Shown: positions 44,846-52,476 of the stretch, piece after piece | Numbering within the stretch: the stretch's first letter is position 1 | Layout of the letters: each line of letters opens with the position of its first letter | Made by a program: the position numbers and the translations under genes | The notes under the pieces: model-generated | Seen by the model: only the letters and a program-made list of their open reading frames with translations | Told to the model about the DNA's origin: nothing | Databases searched by the model: none | DNA from: Peribacillus butanolivorans | Lineage (GTDB): Bacteria > Bacillota > Bacilli > Bacillales > DSM-1321 | NCBI RefSeq assembly: GCF_001273755.1 | Contig: NZ_LGYA01000001.1 | Coordinates: 4,064,668 to 4,128,667, forward strand | Direction: 5' to 3' | Length of the DNA: 64,000 nt

Positions 44846-45286
44846 CTATGAGAATACTGCAATTTTACGTGCGATAGATTCTGTTAAACGAGATGCTACT
44901 TTTGGAACAGCCCATTTAATAATTGGTGTTAACACCGCACCAGATAATCCGCCTGCATGGATTTCCACCGTACAAGTCATTATTGTTTTACCATTAACAT
45001 CTTCTGCAGTAAAGTGACCGCTTCCTGTAAAATTATCTGATAAACCTTTTAGTTCAAACTTAATATTTGAAGGTTCATTCCATTCGGTAATATCTACCTG
45101 CGCTTGTATTGTTTTTTTAATACCTTTCACACTACCTTCAAATGTCCAAATAGATTGCTTGTCATTTATGATTTCATGTTCTTTATAGGCTGGTACTGTC
45201 GTTGCCCATTTTTCGAGATCACTGACATAATCCCAAACTGCTTGTACATCTACTGGAACTACTACTGTATGCGTTCCCGTTGCCAT
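44846..45286 (-). CDS. SRPBCC-superfamily protein, CoxG-like
   Basis: A 146-residue START/Bet v1-fold protein: VPVDVQAVWDYVSDLEKWATTVPAYKE at the N-terminus and LTPIIKWAVPKVASRLTESIARKI at the C-terminus, as in CO dehydrogenase subunit G-like proteins. The fold binds hydrophobic ligands; no CO dehydrogenase gene is nearby, so the name is structural only. AAGGTGGGG precedes ATG 45286; the longer frame to 45304 would swallow this site. Confidence 0.72.
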   Translation of the reverse strand: MATGTHTVVVPVDVQAVWDYVSDLEKWATTVPAYKEHEIINDKQSIWTFEGSVKGIKKTIQAQVDITEWNEPSNIKFELKGLSDNFTGSGHFTAEDVNGKTIMTCTVEIHAGGLSGAVLTPIIKWAVPKVASRLTESIARKIAVFS

Positions 45287-45527
45287 TATGATCCCCACCT
45301 TCACTATGTATGAATTGTAACTTTACATTTCTACAAAATAATTATTACATAAAAAGCATAAACTTACATCACTAATTATACATAGCTTTCCTTCTTCCAA
45401 TCCCCCAATTATTTGTAGAATCAAAATTTTCCAATCCTCCACAATCCTGCCCTTTAATGGAATAACAGGACTGACGTTTTTAAACGACTTTAATGTCACT
45501 TAACAGTATTCCTTATGGAACTATCCT

Positions 45528-45706
45528 GCCCCGTTAGTTGCATAAAGAAAAAGAGAGCCGAAGCAACTCCCTTATTGAAGTAAAGCACCCGTTAGTAAAT
45601 TAAGGGTAGTTTTTAACTTGAATTTGAATGTATGATTATATATGACATTCAAATAGCCGCCAATTGGTGGCCTTCTTATGACGCTACGCACCCGTTGCCA
45701 ATTAAT
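45528..45706. repeat. Three partial copies of a GCACCCGTTAG dispersed element
   Basis: GCCCCGTTAGTTGCATAAAG (45528-45547), GCACCCGTTAGTAAATTAAG (45585-45604) and GCACCCGTTGCCAATTAATC (about 45687-45706) match the conserved part of the elements at 43025 and 44645. The interval 45287-45725 has no gene. Confidence 0.5.
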
Positions 45707-45725
45707 CATTCCTTCGAAAAACTGA

Positions 45726-46106
45726 TTAGTTCATATAGATTACTACAAGCATCCATAAAGCCAAAGCACCAACGATAGCAAGTGCTATACGCGTAGATAG
45801 TATCCGCACTTCAAAGTCGGTTTTCTTGGATGGTTCAGGATATGCAATTACGTAAATTCCCTTTAATAGTGCGAGCCATGCAATGACTGTGGTGAATCCC
45901 TGCCAGTTTAATGCCCATACATTATGCAGGATAACAGTGCCTAAGCCTAGGAAAATTGATAGAAAGCCATACATAATCCCAAATCCTCTGTCCTCGACCA
46001 CTAATTTTTTCAGTTCACGTAGTACTGATGGACGTACGAAAAGTATTCCTGATACGATAACCGTCATCCATCCCCAAAACAACCCTAAAAAGGTACTTAC
46101 TTCCAT
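45726..46106 (-). CDS. Four-helix membrane protein, unknown
   Basis: A 126-residue protein with helices at about 5-25, 43-62, 68-90 and 103-124 and a PSKKTD loop. AAAGGAGTGAG precedes ATG 46106. No family recognised. The next gene upstream in the same direction is a 54-residue ORF only 26 bases away, so they may form an operon. Confidence 0.55.
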   Translation of the reverse strand: MEVSTFLGLFWGWMTVIVSGILFVRPSVLRELKKLVVEDRGFGIMYGFLSIFLGLGTVILHNVWALNWQGFTTVIAWLALLKGIYVIAYPEPSKKTDFEVRILSTRIALAIVGALALWMLVVIYMN

Positions 46107-46132
46107 TATCATCTCACTCCTTTCAATTATAT

Positions 46133-46297
46133 TTATATTTTTTCTAGTTTGAAAGTATGATTATTGTAAGAATCGTACATTTTTTCAAATGGGACGATAT
46201 TCATCAAGTCAAAAGATTTTGCAGTTATTTCACCTTCAATAAATAGTTGAATTCCTTGTTCAAAATTTTTTATATGTATTTTACAGTATTTCTTCAT
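46133..46297 (-). CDS. Small hypothetical protein, 54 residues
   Basis: GAGGGATGG lies just before ATG 46297. The product is MKKYCKIHIKNFEQGIQLFI followed by a polar tail ending FKLEKI. No membrane segment. Possibly an accessory protein of the following membrane gene. Family unknown. Confidence 0.4.
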   Translation of the reverse strand: MKKYCKIHIKNFEQGIQLFIEGEITAKSFDLMNIVPFEKMYDSYNNHTFKLEKI

Positions 46298-46480
46298 TTT
46301 TCCATCCCTCTCTTTGGATACCATTATTGAAGGTGACCCCTCGTCAGTTTCAAGTTTTATATAGATTAATTAATTAAAAGTCTAAAAAAACTTGAAGCTT
46401 ACGTTACGTCATTTTGTATACTGTTTAGTAACTACTTTTTTGAAATATCTAGATAGATTAGAAAAATAAGGGGGGGTTAG

Positions 46481-46624
46481 ATGAAACAGGGAGATATTAT
46501 TATTTATGGATGTGTCATTATAGGTGCTGGTGTTGGACTGACTCTGGATAATGCATTTCCTGGTGTACTGATTGGATTGGGAGCAGGGTACTTACTTAAA
46601 ACTTTTTTTCGTAAAGAAGAATAA
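46481..46624 (+). CDS. Small membrane protein, 47 residues
   Basis: GGGGGG lies 5 bases upstream of ATG 46481. The product starts MKQGDIIIYGCVIIGAGVGL and has GVLIGLGAGYLLKTFFRKEE at the end: two short glycine-rich helices with a basic tail. This is a typical small membrane protein layout in Bacillus. Function unknown. Confidence 0.55.
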   Translation: MKQGDIIIYGCVIIGAGVGLTLDNAFPGVLIGLGAGYLLKTFFRKEE

Positions 46625-46688
46625 AAGTGGAATTAATAAACAGTTGTTAACGATAAGGTTTTAACGTACAGGAAGGTAGGTTTATCAG

Positions 46689-47447
46689 TTGATACATATT
46701 AACAAAGTTGGAGAGCTGACAGGTGTTACAGTAAGAACACTGCGTCACTACGATAAAATCGGATTATTAAAACCAACATCCAAAACAGAAGGTGGTCATC
46801 GTTTATATACGAATAAAGAAATAAAAAAACTACAGCAGATTCAATTTTTAAAAAAGATTGGATTTCGCTTAAATGAGATTAAGGATATGCTGGCTTCCAG
46901 TGAGTGGAATTGGTCGGATAGTTTAAAGAGTCAATTATCTTTTGTAATAAAAGAGCAGGAAAACTTAAAGAAAATAGAGCAGTCGTTACGGGAATTGATA
47001 CATGGAATTGCTATAGAAGGAGAAGAAAACTGGATTGCGATTCAGAAGATCATGGTATTATCCAGTAAAGATAAAGAAATACAGCAGGATTATCGCGAAT
47101 CTGTATTTAAAGAAAGAGAAATAAAGCTATGGAAAAAGGTGCCCAATATGACAAGTGACAGTTCTGATTCACTAGAATGGATTGCTCTGATAGGTCAGTT
47201 AAAGTGTTATATAAAGGACGGTCCCAAAGCAACCAAAGTTCAAAATATCATTAGAAGAATGGATGAAAAGCGTTTAGAGGAATTTGATGGTGAGAATGAA
47301 TTTTTAGATAAGCTGTGGGAAATAAGGATGTCGGAAAAGCAGTCAGAGAAACTGGGATTATATCCGATTGATCAGGATGTGCTTGAGTTTATGAATCAGG
47401 CATATGTATTTTTTATGGCTGAAAAGAATAATCCTCAACCGGAATAG
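46689..47447 (+). CDS. MerR-family regulator with extended effector domain, TTG start
   Basis: A 252-residue regulator. The MerR helix-turn-helix and wing span about 1-70 (INKVGELTGVTVRTLRHYDKIGLLKPTSKTEGGHRLYTNKE), then a dimer helix and an effector domain of about 130 residues of TipA/antibiotic-sensing type. AGGTAGG stands 8 bases before TTG 46689. It is followed within 11 bases by a GAP-family membrane gene, its probable target. Confidence 0.82.
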   Translation: MIHINKVGELTGVTVRTLRHYDKIGLLKPTSKTEGGHRLYTNKEIKKLQQIQFLKKIGFRLNEIKDMLASSEWNWSDSLKSQLSFVIKEQENLKKIEQSLRELIHGIAIEGEENWIAIQKIMVLSSKDKEIQQDYRESVFKEREIKLWKKVPNMTSDSSDSLEWIALIGQLKCYIKDGPKATKVQNIIRRMDEKRLEEFDGENEFLDKLWEIRMSEKQSEKLGLYPIDQDVLEFMNQAYVFFMAEKNNPQPE

Positions 47448-47457
47448 GGGGGAAAGA

Positions 47458-48118
47458 ATGGTGAGTACAGAACTACTTTTCCTGATAGGAGGTTTGGCTT
47501 TACTGGATACGCTAAGCCCTGCCACATTAGGGGTAACGGTGTATCTACTTTTAACAGATAAAGAGAAACTTACCCAACGTTTATTGGTTTATTTATTGAC
47601 GGTAGCAGGATTTTATTTTACTGTTGGGGTTTCACTCATGTTAGGATTAGTTTTTTTGCTTGAGATTATTTCTGGCATATTTCAAAATCGAATCGTAAGC
47701 TGGACAGTCTTTATTATTGGAGCAATTTTGTTCATCGCAAGTTTTTATGTTCCAACAAAGAAAAATTCAGACCTGCCTTCTCCAAAATCAAAAAGCATTC
47801 TTTCAATTGTGGCTCTGGGATTCACTACTTCATTAATTGAAGTAGGTACAGCATTTCCTTATTTTGCAGCAATCGGCATAATGACTACTTCTAATCTATC
47901 ATGGATGGAATGGTCTTCTATTTTAGCTGGATACAATTTTATCATGGTGATGCCTTCCCTCTTTGCTGTTTCTCTTTTATCTCCTGTTTGGTCGGAGGAT
48001 GCAAAAACCTCTTAAGAAACTTCGGGTGAAAATAGCCAATAATACAGGATCGGCTTTTTCTTGGATAATGTGTATTGTTGGAATCATCCTAATTCTTAAT
48101 AGTCTGGATTACTTGTAG
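47458..48118 (+). pseudogene. GAP/LysE-superfamily membrane protein gene, frameshifted near its 3' end
   Basis: GGGGGGAAAGA precedes ATG 47458. The frame encodes a six-helix GAP-like protein (TELLFLIGGLALLDTLSPATLGVTVYLL, then TTSLIEVGTAFPYFAAIG) and stops at 48015. In another frame the sequence continues coherently from about 47990 as RRMQKPLKKLRVKIANNTGS and IMCIVGIILILNSLDYL to TAG 48116. This is the expected last helix. The interval is one base over a multiple of three. A real frameshift or a sequencing error would both explain it. Confidence 0.7.
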
Positions 48119-48372
48119 GGTGTTTGACTTGACCAAAGTATTAAATAAAGGCAGAAAATGATCAAACTTTTTTATAACCGGTACAACTTTATTTCAAATG
48201 TGCTGTTGGGGTTTGTGTTTTATATCTATTTTCTCAGCTTTCCCAACGTTAAAAAAGGCTTGATCTTTCTCCAACCTACCTTTATCCAGTGTCTTCGTTC
48301 CATCAAGCTTGGTATACTATTTCTCCAAACAAAAAGAAAACAATCACTGGATTGCTGTCTTTTCGTCATCAT

Positions 48373-49806
48373 TCAAATGAACCTTTTCCAATATACCGTT
48401 ATTTTCGAAAGGGCATTTAAAAAGGTCGCTTTAAAGAAAGATTCTTCCTTTTTCTGATCTTCAGGTGGTTCTATATATCTTTTATTGTCCGCGACGAGTG
48501 TACTATCTGAGATTTTCGACTCGATGGCCCCTATCAATTGCGCTGCAAATTCTTCACCATCGATTATCACTATCGATTCTGTATTTAAAAAGGCCGATCG
48601 CGAATCCAGATTGAAGGAACCAACTGCACTTAATCGCTGATCATAAACAGCCGATTTACCATGCAATGAATAAAGCTTTGAATATTCATAAAGCCTTGCT
48701 CCTGACTCAACGATACTATCCCTAAGTGCCAAGTAACTGGAAAAAGCTATCACATTCGGGGTTGATGTCACCGAGTTGGTAAGTATGGTCCAATCAGCTT
48801 TTGAATCCATATTCTTTGGTACATATTCCTTCATGGCATCCGCAGGAACAATATAGGGACTCTGGATAAGTACCGACTTATTGGCGTTCGCAGCAATATC
48901 CACTAGAGATCTCCACACAAAAGGGTGTTTATTGAAACGTTCGATTGGATTATGAATGAAGGACACTTTTTTAGTAGGTGTTGTAGACTGGCTCCAATCG
49001 ACGGCCGGGTTAACGAAATCGGCATTATTTTGAATAGCTTTGCTGTATTGATTTAATAATGTATTTCTGACGCGTTTTCCTTTTTCCTTTTGCCTTTTCG
49101 AAAGGTCCGCAAAGACTTTGCTCGTATACGGATGAGTCCATAATTCATGTATATAGCCCTTCATTTCAACGATAACACTATCTTTCTCCTGTTTAGCATT
49201 GAAAATGAGTACATCCCGGTCATAGACATAATTCTTGGGCGGCGGATTGCTTGCTAAATACTTATCGGCGATATTCCTTCCTCCGATGATGCCTAACTTT
49301 CCATCTGTAGTGATTATCTTGTCATGGAGGCGGTTATGCCAGGTCCAGGGCTTAAATGGCTTAAAGGTTTCGTAGTACCTTAATTCAATGTTTTCATGCG
49401 ATGCCAGTGCATAACGGACACTGCTTAATTGACCTCTGAGTCCATGAGAAATTCCATCCAGAAGGATTCTAACTTTGACACCGCGGTCAGCAGCTTCGAA
49501 CAAGGCTCCAAGAATAAGTTCAGTTGATTTACCTTTTCCAAAAGCGTAGTAGGCAATATCGATTGAATGCTGGGCTTCCTGGATCATTCGCATTCGGGCT
49601 AGTCCCGATTCATAACCATCTTCAAGAAGCAGGACACGATCCACGGTGGATTCCTTCTCCCCCATATATGCACTAATATGTTTAATCGGCCTATCTTCTT
49701 CTTTTTCCTTGAGGAAGTAGAAAAGGACAACTGCCGTCACCACTATATACAGGAAATATAATAGAAGAACGAGCAGAAATCCTTTCATCATCGTTTGTGC
49801 AGTCAT
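48373..49806 (-). CDS. Phospholipase D / cardiolipin synthase-like protein
   Basis: A 477-residue membrane-anchored protein (helix about 8-31) with two HKD motifs: LHDKIITTDGKLGIIGGRN (about residue 160) and LHGKSAVYDQRLSAVGSFN (about 395). The pairing makes one active site using a phosphohistidine intermediate. Bacterial cardiolipin synthases have two N-terminal helices and slightly different spacing, so a PLD-type phospholipid or other phosphodiesterase is possible. The frame ends 3' of a region without another gene (48119-48372). Confidence 0.8.
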   Translation of the reverse strand: MTAQTMMKGFLLVLLLYFLYIVVTAVVLFYFLKEKEEDRPIKHISAYMGEKESTVDRVLLLEDGYESGLARMRMIQEAQHSIDIAYYAFGKGKSTELILGALFEAADRGVKVRILLDGISHGLRGQLSSVRYALASHENIELRYYETFKPFKPWTWHNRLHDKIITTDGKLGIIGGRNIADKYLASNPPPKNYVYDRDVLIFNAKQEKDSVIVEMKGYIHELWTHPYTSKVFADLSKRQKEKGKRVRNTLLNQYSKAIQNNADFVNPAVDWSQSTTPTKKVSFIHNPIERFNKHPFVWRSLVDIAANANKSVLIQSPYIVPADAMKEYVPKNMDSKADWTILTNSVTSTPNVIAFSSYLALRDSIVESGARLYEYSKLYSLHGKSAVYDQRLSAVGSFNLDSRSAFLNTESIVIIDGEEFAAQLIGAIESKISDSTLVADNKRYIEPPEDQKKEESFFKATFLNALSKITVYWKRFI

Positions 49807-49898
49807 AGCGCTCTCCCCCTTTACCCGATATTTTATTACTATTCGTAATAAGTACGGACTCTATTCAACATCTTCAAGCTTAAATAAATCCTCATAAA

Positions 49899-49935
49899 AA
49901 TAACCCCTCTGACTAGTTAGCCAGTGGGGCTTATT
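49899..49935. terminator. Hairpin in the PLD upstream region
   Basis: AATAACCCCTCTG pairs with CAGTGGGGCTTATT with one bulge and one mismatch. It lies between divergent genes, where no terminator is expected, so it may be an attenuator of the PLD gene or a repeat. Confidence 0.4.
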
Positions 49936-50083
49936 GATATTCATTTCCTTTTTCCACATACGGATACATTTACCGGTCTTAAAGACTCTTGAATCCTAGA
50001 TGAAACTTTATTTTCCTTTTAAATGTGACAGAGTCGTGAACATGAAAGCAGTTGCATAATATATATATAGAAGGAGGGATTTC

Positions 50084-50530
50084 ATGCTTAAACGACCTGA
50101 TAAGATAAGTATTTTCAATTATTGTTTTGCATTAGGTGTTTCCGAGGTGTTCTTTTTATCTAGCTTTTATCTTTCCATTCTAGACGTTTCATTATTTGCT
50201 CTAGCTTTACCATTTTCCGCTTTATTTCTCTTAGTCTCCTTATACCTATTCCTTCGAACAAACAAAGCTGCAAAGACTTCACACAATCAAGAAGAACGAA
50301 GAAGTGAAATTTATGCTTTCTATCATCAATCTTTCGGGATCTTCACAATCATTTTTTTCGTTTTGCTCTTTGCGGCTTTAGCGTATATCCCCTTGCTGCA
50401 AAATGGAGGACATGTCTATATACTTTATTGTTTACCCATGGCGCTATTTTGTTTGATTCCTTCGATTACCTCGTACAAGGGAATGAAATTATACAAACTG
50501 GAATCTGACAAGAACTTAACAAAAATCTAA
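50084..50530 (+). CDS. Four-helix membrane protein, unknown
   Basis: A 148-residue protein with helices at about 12-32, 35-58, 88-108 and 112-132 separated by a charged loop (RTNKAAKTSHNQEERRSEIY). AGAAGGAGGG precedes ATG. No family recognised. It stands alone; 50531-50820 downstream has no gene. Confidence 0.6.
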   Translation: MLKRPDKISIFNYCFALGVSEVFFLSSFYLSILDVSLFALALPFSALFLLVSLYLFLRTNKAAKTSHNQEERRSEIYAFYHQSFGIFTIIFFVLLFAALAYIPLLQNGGHVYILYCLPMALFCLIPSITSYKGMKLYKLESDKNLTKI

Positions 50531-50830
50531 TCTGGTTATACATGGCCCTAAAGTGGCTCCTCTTGGAATCCGAAAGCTTTAGTGCTTTTTTTATTTCACT
50601 TCGGGCATTTTACCAAGCCTTCAAGTTCCTAGATACGGCCTGGATAACGGGCACCGGCGGCAAAGCCTTTCGTTTTGTGCAAGATCTGCTTTGAAATAAC
50701 TTCAAGATTTAATGAAAATGAATTAAACTTCATGTCCGTTACCGTTAGGCCTAACTCCATTTGCCATGTTTTTTAGTTGAATGTATAGGTAAAATGAGGA
50801 TATAATAAAGATAACTATCATATATAAAAA

Positions 50831-50856
50831 AAGACACTGGTAAAAACCAGTGTCTT
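50831..50856 (-). terminator. Strong hairpin, distal end of the toxin transcript
   Basis: AAGACACTGGT (50831-50841) pairs perfectly with ACCAGTGTCTT (50846-50856); on the minus strand TTTTTTT follows. Confidence 0.75.
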
Positions 50857-50921
50857 AATGAACAGCAAACTGCATAAAGAGCAGCGGCTTTCTGTGGTAA
50901 GTCAGTAGCTACTCGATCAAG

Positions 50922-50976
50922 AAAGTAACCCTTTTCCTACATACATCTGGCCGGATGGTATGGAGGGGGTTACTTT
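50922..50976. terminator. Inverted repeat at the toxin stop codon
   Basis: AAAGTAACCC (50922-50931) pairs with GGGTTACTTT (50967-50976). It overlaps the toxin stop and could terminate an antisense RNA entering from either side, as in type I modules. Confidence 0.5.
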
Positions 50977-51056
50977 TTTAATGTAACCGCGATTACTGCG
51001 ACGATTAAAGAGGCGAATGAGATCATAAGCATCAAACCGTCCATTATAGAAATCAC
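50970..51056 (-). CDS. Putative holin-like type I toxin peptide
   Basis: AAGGGGG lies about 8 bases before GTG 51056. The 28-residue peptide begins MISIMDGLMLMISFASLIVA and ends VIAVTLKK: one hydrophobic helix with a Lys-Lys tail. ALMLMIxFA is the hallmark of the putative holin-like toxin family (related to BsrG/TxpA). ATG 51044 (24 residues) is an alternative start. Flanking inverted repeats and a long 3' region suit an antisense-RNA-controlled module. Confidence 0.65.
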   Translation of the reverse strand: MISIMDGLMLMISFASLIVAVIAVTLKK

Positions 51057-51241
51057 CAGCGACACCCCCTTTCTTAAAGGAGTCACCGCTGCCCACTATA
51101 CCAAATTGCTGTCCATATCCATTATATCTGTATTTTCTTGTTATTTATAGAAAAATATAGATATATTTATTTTCAGTATTACTATCCATGTTTTTTTAAT
51201 AAAAAATCCCACCAGAGAACAAATTTTACGTGATTTACCCC

Positions 51242-51493
51242 TTATTCTTCCACTACACGACCATCTTTATAAATTTTGAACCACCCAATCGTACCTGCAG
51301 CACCTTGATCCATCCAATGTATGTTACGCCTAACTCCACCAAAAGTTTTCCAACTTTCCTATGGTGTCGATTCAAAGAAAATAGCCGATTCATTATCGCC
51401 AGTTAAAGAGTCGGTCGTAATTAGTCCTCCTACAAAAAATCCCTCTAATAATAGAGATCCTATCTCACAAAATACAAACCGTACCGAACCTGC
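51242..51493 (-). pseudogene. Decayed gene fragment with internal TAG
   Basis: The minus strand reads coherently as VFCEIGSLLLEGFFVGGLI, then TDSLTGDNESAIFFESTP, a TAG at 51359-51361, and SWKTFGGVRRNIHWMDQGAA, ending FKIYKDGRVVEE at TAA 51242. No start codon is present and a TAA bounds it upstream. It looks like the C-terminal half of a protein broken by a nonsense mutation. Family not recognised. An open frame on the opposite strand (51321-51503) is its shadow. Confidence 0.5.
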
Positions 51494-51594
51494 TTACAAA
51501 TGAAAGGCAAAATGGGAAAGGGGAAAGAATATCCATAAATATTAATGAGAAACCAATTCTTAATGTAACTAACCTGGTCCTTTCGTTACACAAC

Positions 51595-51618
51595 AAAAAG
51601 GTTGCCGCAGTAACCCTG
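51595..51618 (-). terminator. Terminator of the deacetylase gene
   Basis: On the minus strand GGTTACTGCGGCAACC forms a stem (one wobble) followed by TTTTTG. Nearly the same hairpin stands before the intron at 54336. Confidence 0.7.
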
Positions 51619-51671
51619 ATTTTTGAAGTGGTTCATTCAGGTCGTAAAAAATACACTAATAGCTATATAAC

Positions 51672-52370
51672 TTAAAAACCCTGAAGCTCATTAACAGTTA
51701 CAAATGTATATCCTTCTTCTGATAACAATTTTAATACACCTTCAATCGCTTGAAGTTCTTTACCAGTATCATCATACATGGGATGCATTAAGATAATCGA
51801 ACCTGGTTTAATATGATCCTTCACATAATTTACTTTGTCAGCAGCAGAAGTGTAATAGCTATCTGGCTCAATATTCCAGGTTATAGTGTCCCTATCATTT
51901 TTATTTAAGTAATAAGGCAAGCCTACAAGTTTTTTTCCGTTGGGTGGTCGAACGTCAATTTCACCCTTATATCCGAAGTTTTGAATTAATTTATCCGTTT
52001 TCTCGATTTCCTCTTTGATATAGGAGGACGATTTAAAAACCATTCGCTTGTGAGAATAGGTATGATTTCCAATTTGATGTCCTGCTTCTACAATTTTTTT
52101 AGCTTCCTCTGGGTATCTTTCTATTTCATTACCGATTAGGAAGAATGTAGCCTTTACATTGTATTTATCTAATAGTGGTAGAATCTGATTTACATTCTTC
52201 GATGGACCATCATCAAAAGTCAGAGCAACCACTTTTTGATTTGTCTCAACTTTTGCTGTTAACCCTCCGAATAATTGGTGTGTTCTAGAATTCATTAATT
52301 TATATGTACTAAATAATAGAATGAAAACTAACAGTAATCCGATTCCAATAAATATTAATTTCTTTTTCAT
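51672..52370 (-). CDS. Membrane-anchored polysaccharide deacetylase (NodB domain)
   Basis: A 232-residue protein with an N-terminal helix (about 5-24). The NodB domain shows VALTFDDGPSKN (catalytic base and metal aspartate, about 48-58), HTYSHK metal histidines, and LMHPMYDDTG with the catalytic histidine. It probably removes acetyl groups from peptidoglycan or another cell-wall sugar outside the membrane. It resembles Bacillus PdaA/YlxY-like enzymes without a clear one-to-one match. Confidence 0.85.
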   Translation of the reverse strand: MKKKLIFIGIGLLLVFILLFSTYKLMNSRTHQLFGGLTAKVETNQKVVALTFDDGPSKNVNQILPLLDKYNVKATFFLIGNEIERYPEEAKKIVEAGHQIGNHTYSHKRMVFKSSSYIKEEIEKTDKLIQNFGYKGEIDVRPPNGKKLVGLPYYLNKNDRDTITWNIEPDSYYTSAADKVNYVKDHIKPGSIILMHPMYDDTGKELQAIEGVLKLLSEEGYTFVTVNELQGF

Positions 52371-52476
52371 AAATACAACCTTTCTTTCTAAAAGTTTTTT
52401 TAATTATTTATTATAACAAAAACCGTTCCCCCCTCTTAACCAGCTATTTTTACTATCTAACCTTCTTTAGTTCAAA

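Noticed and set aside
48158..48457. 99-residue frame opposite the PLD 3' end
   Set aside because: Begins in a copy of the ATGATCAAACTTTTTTATA repeat word and overlaps the PLD gene; no ribosome site.
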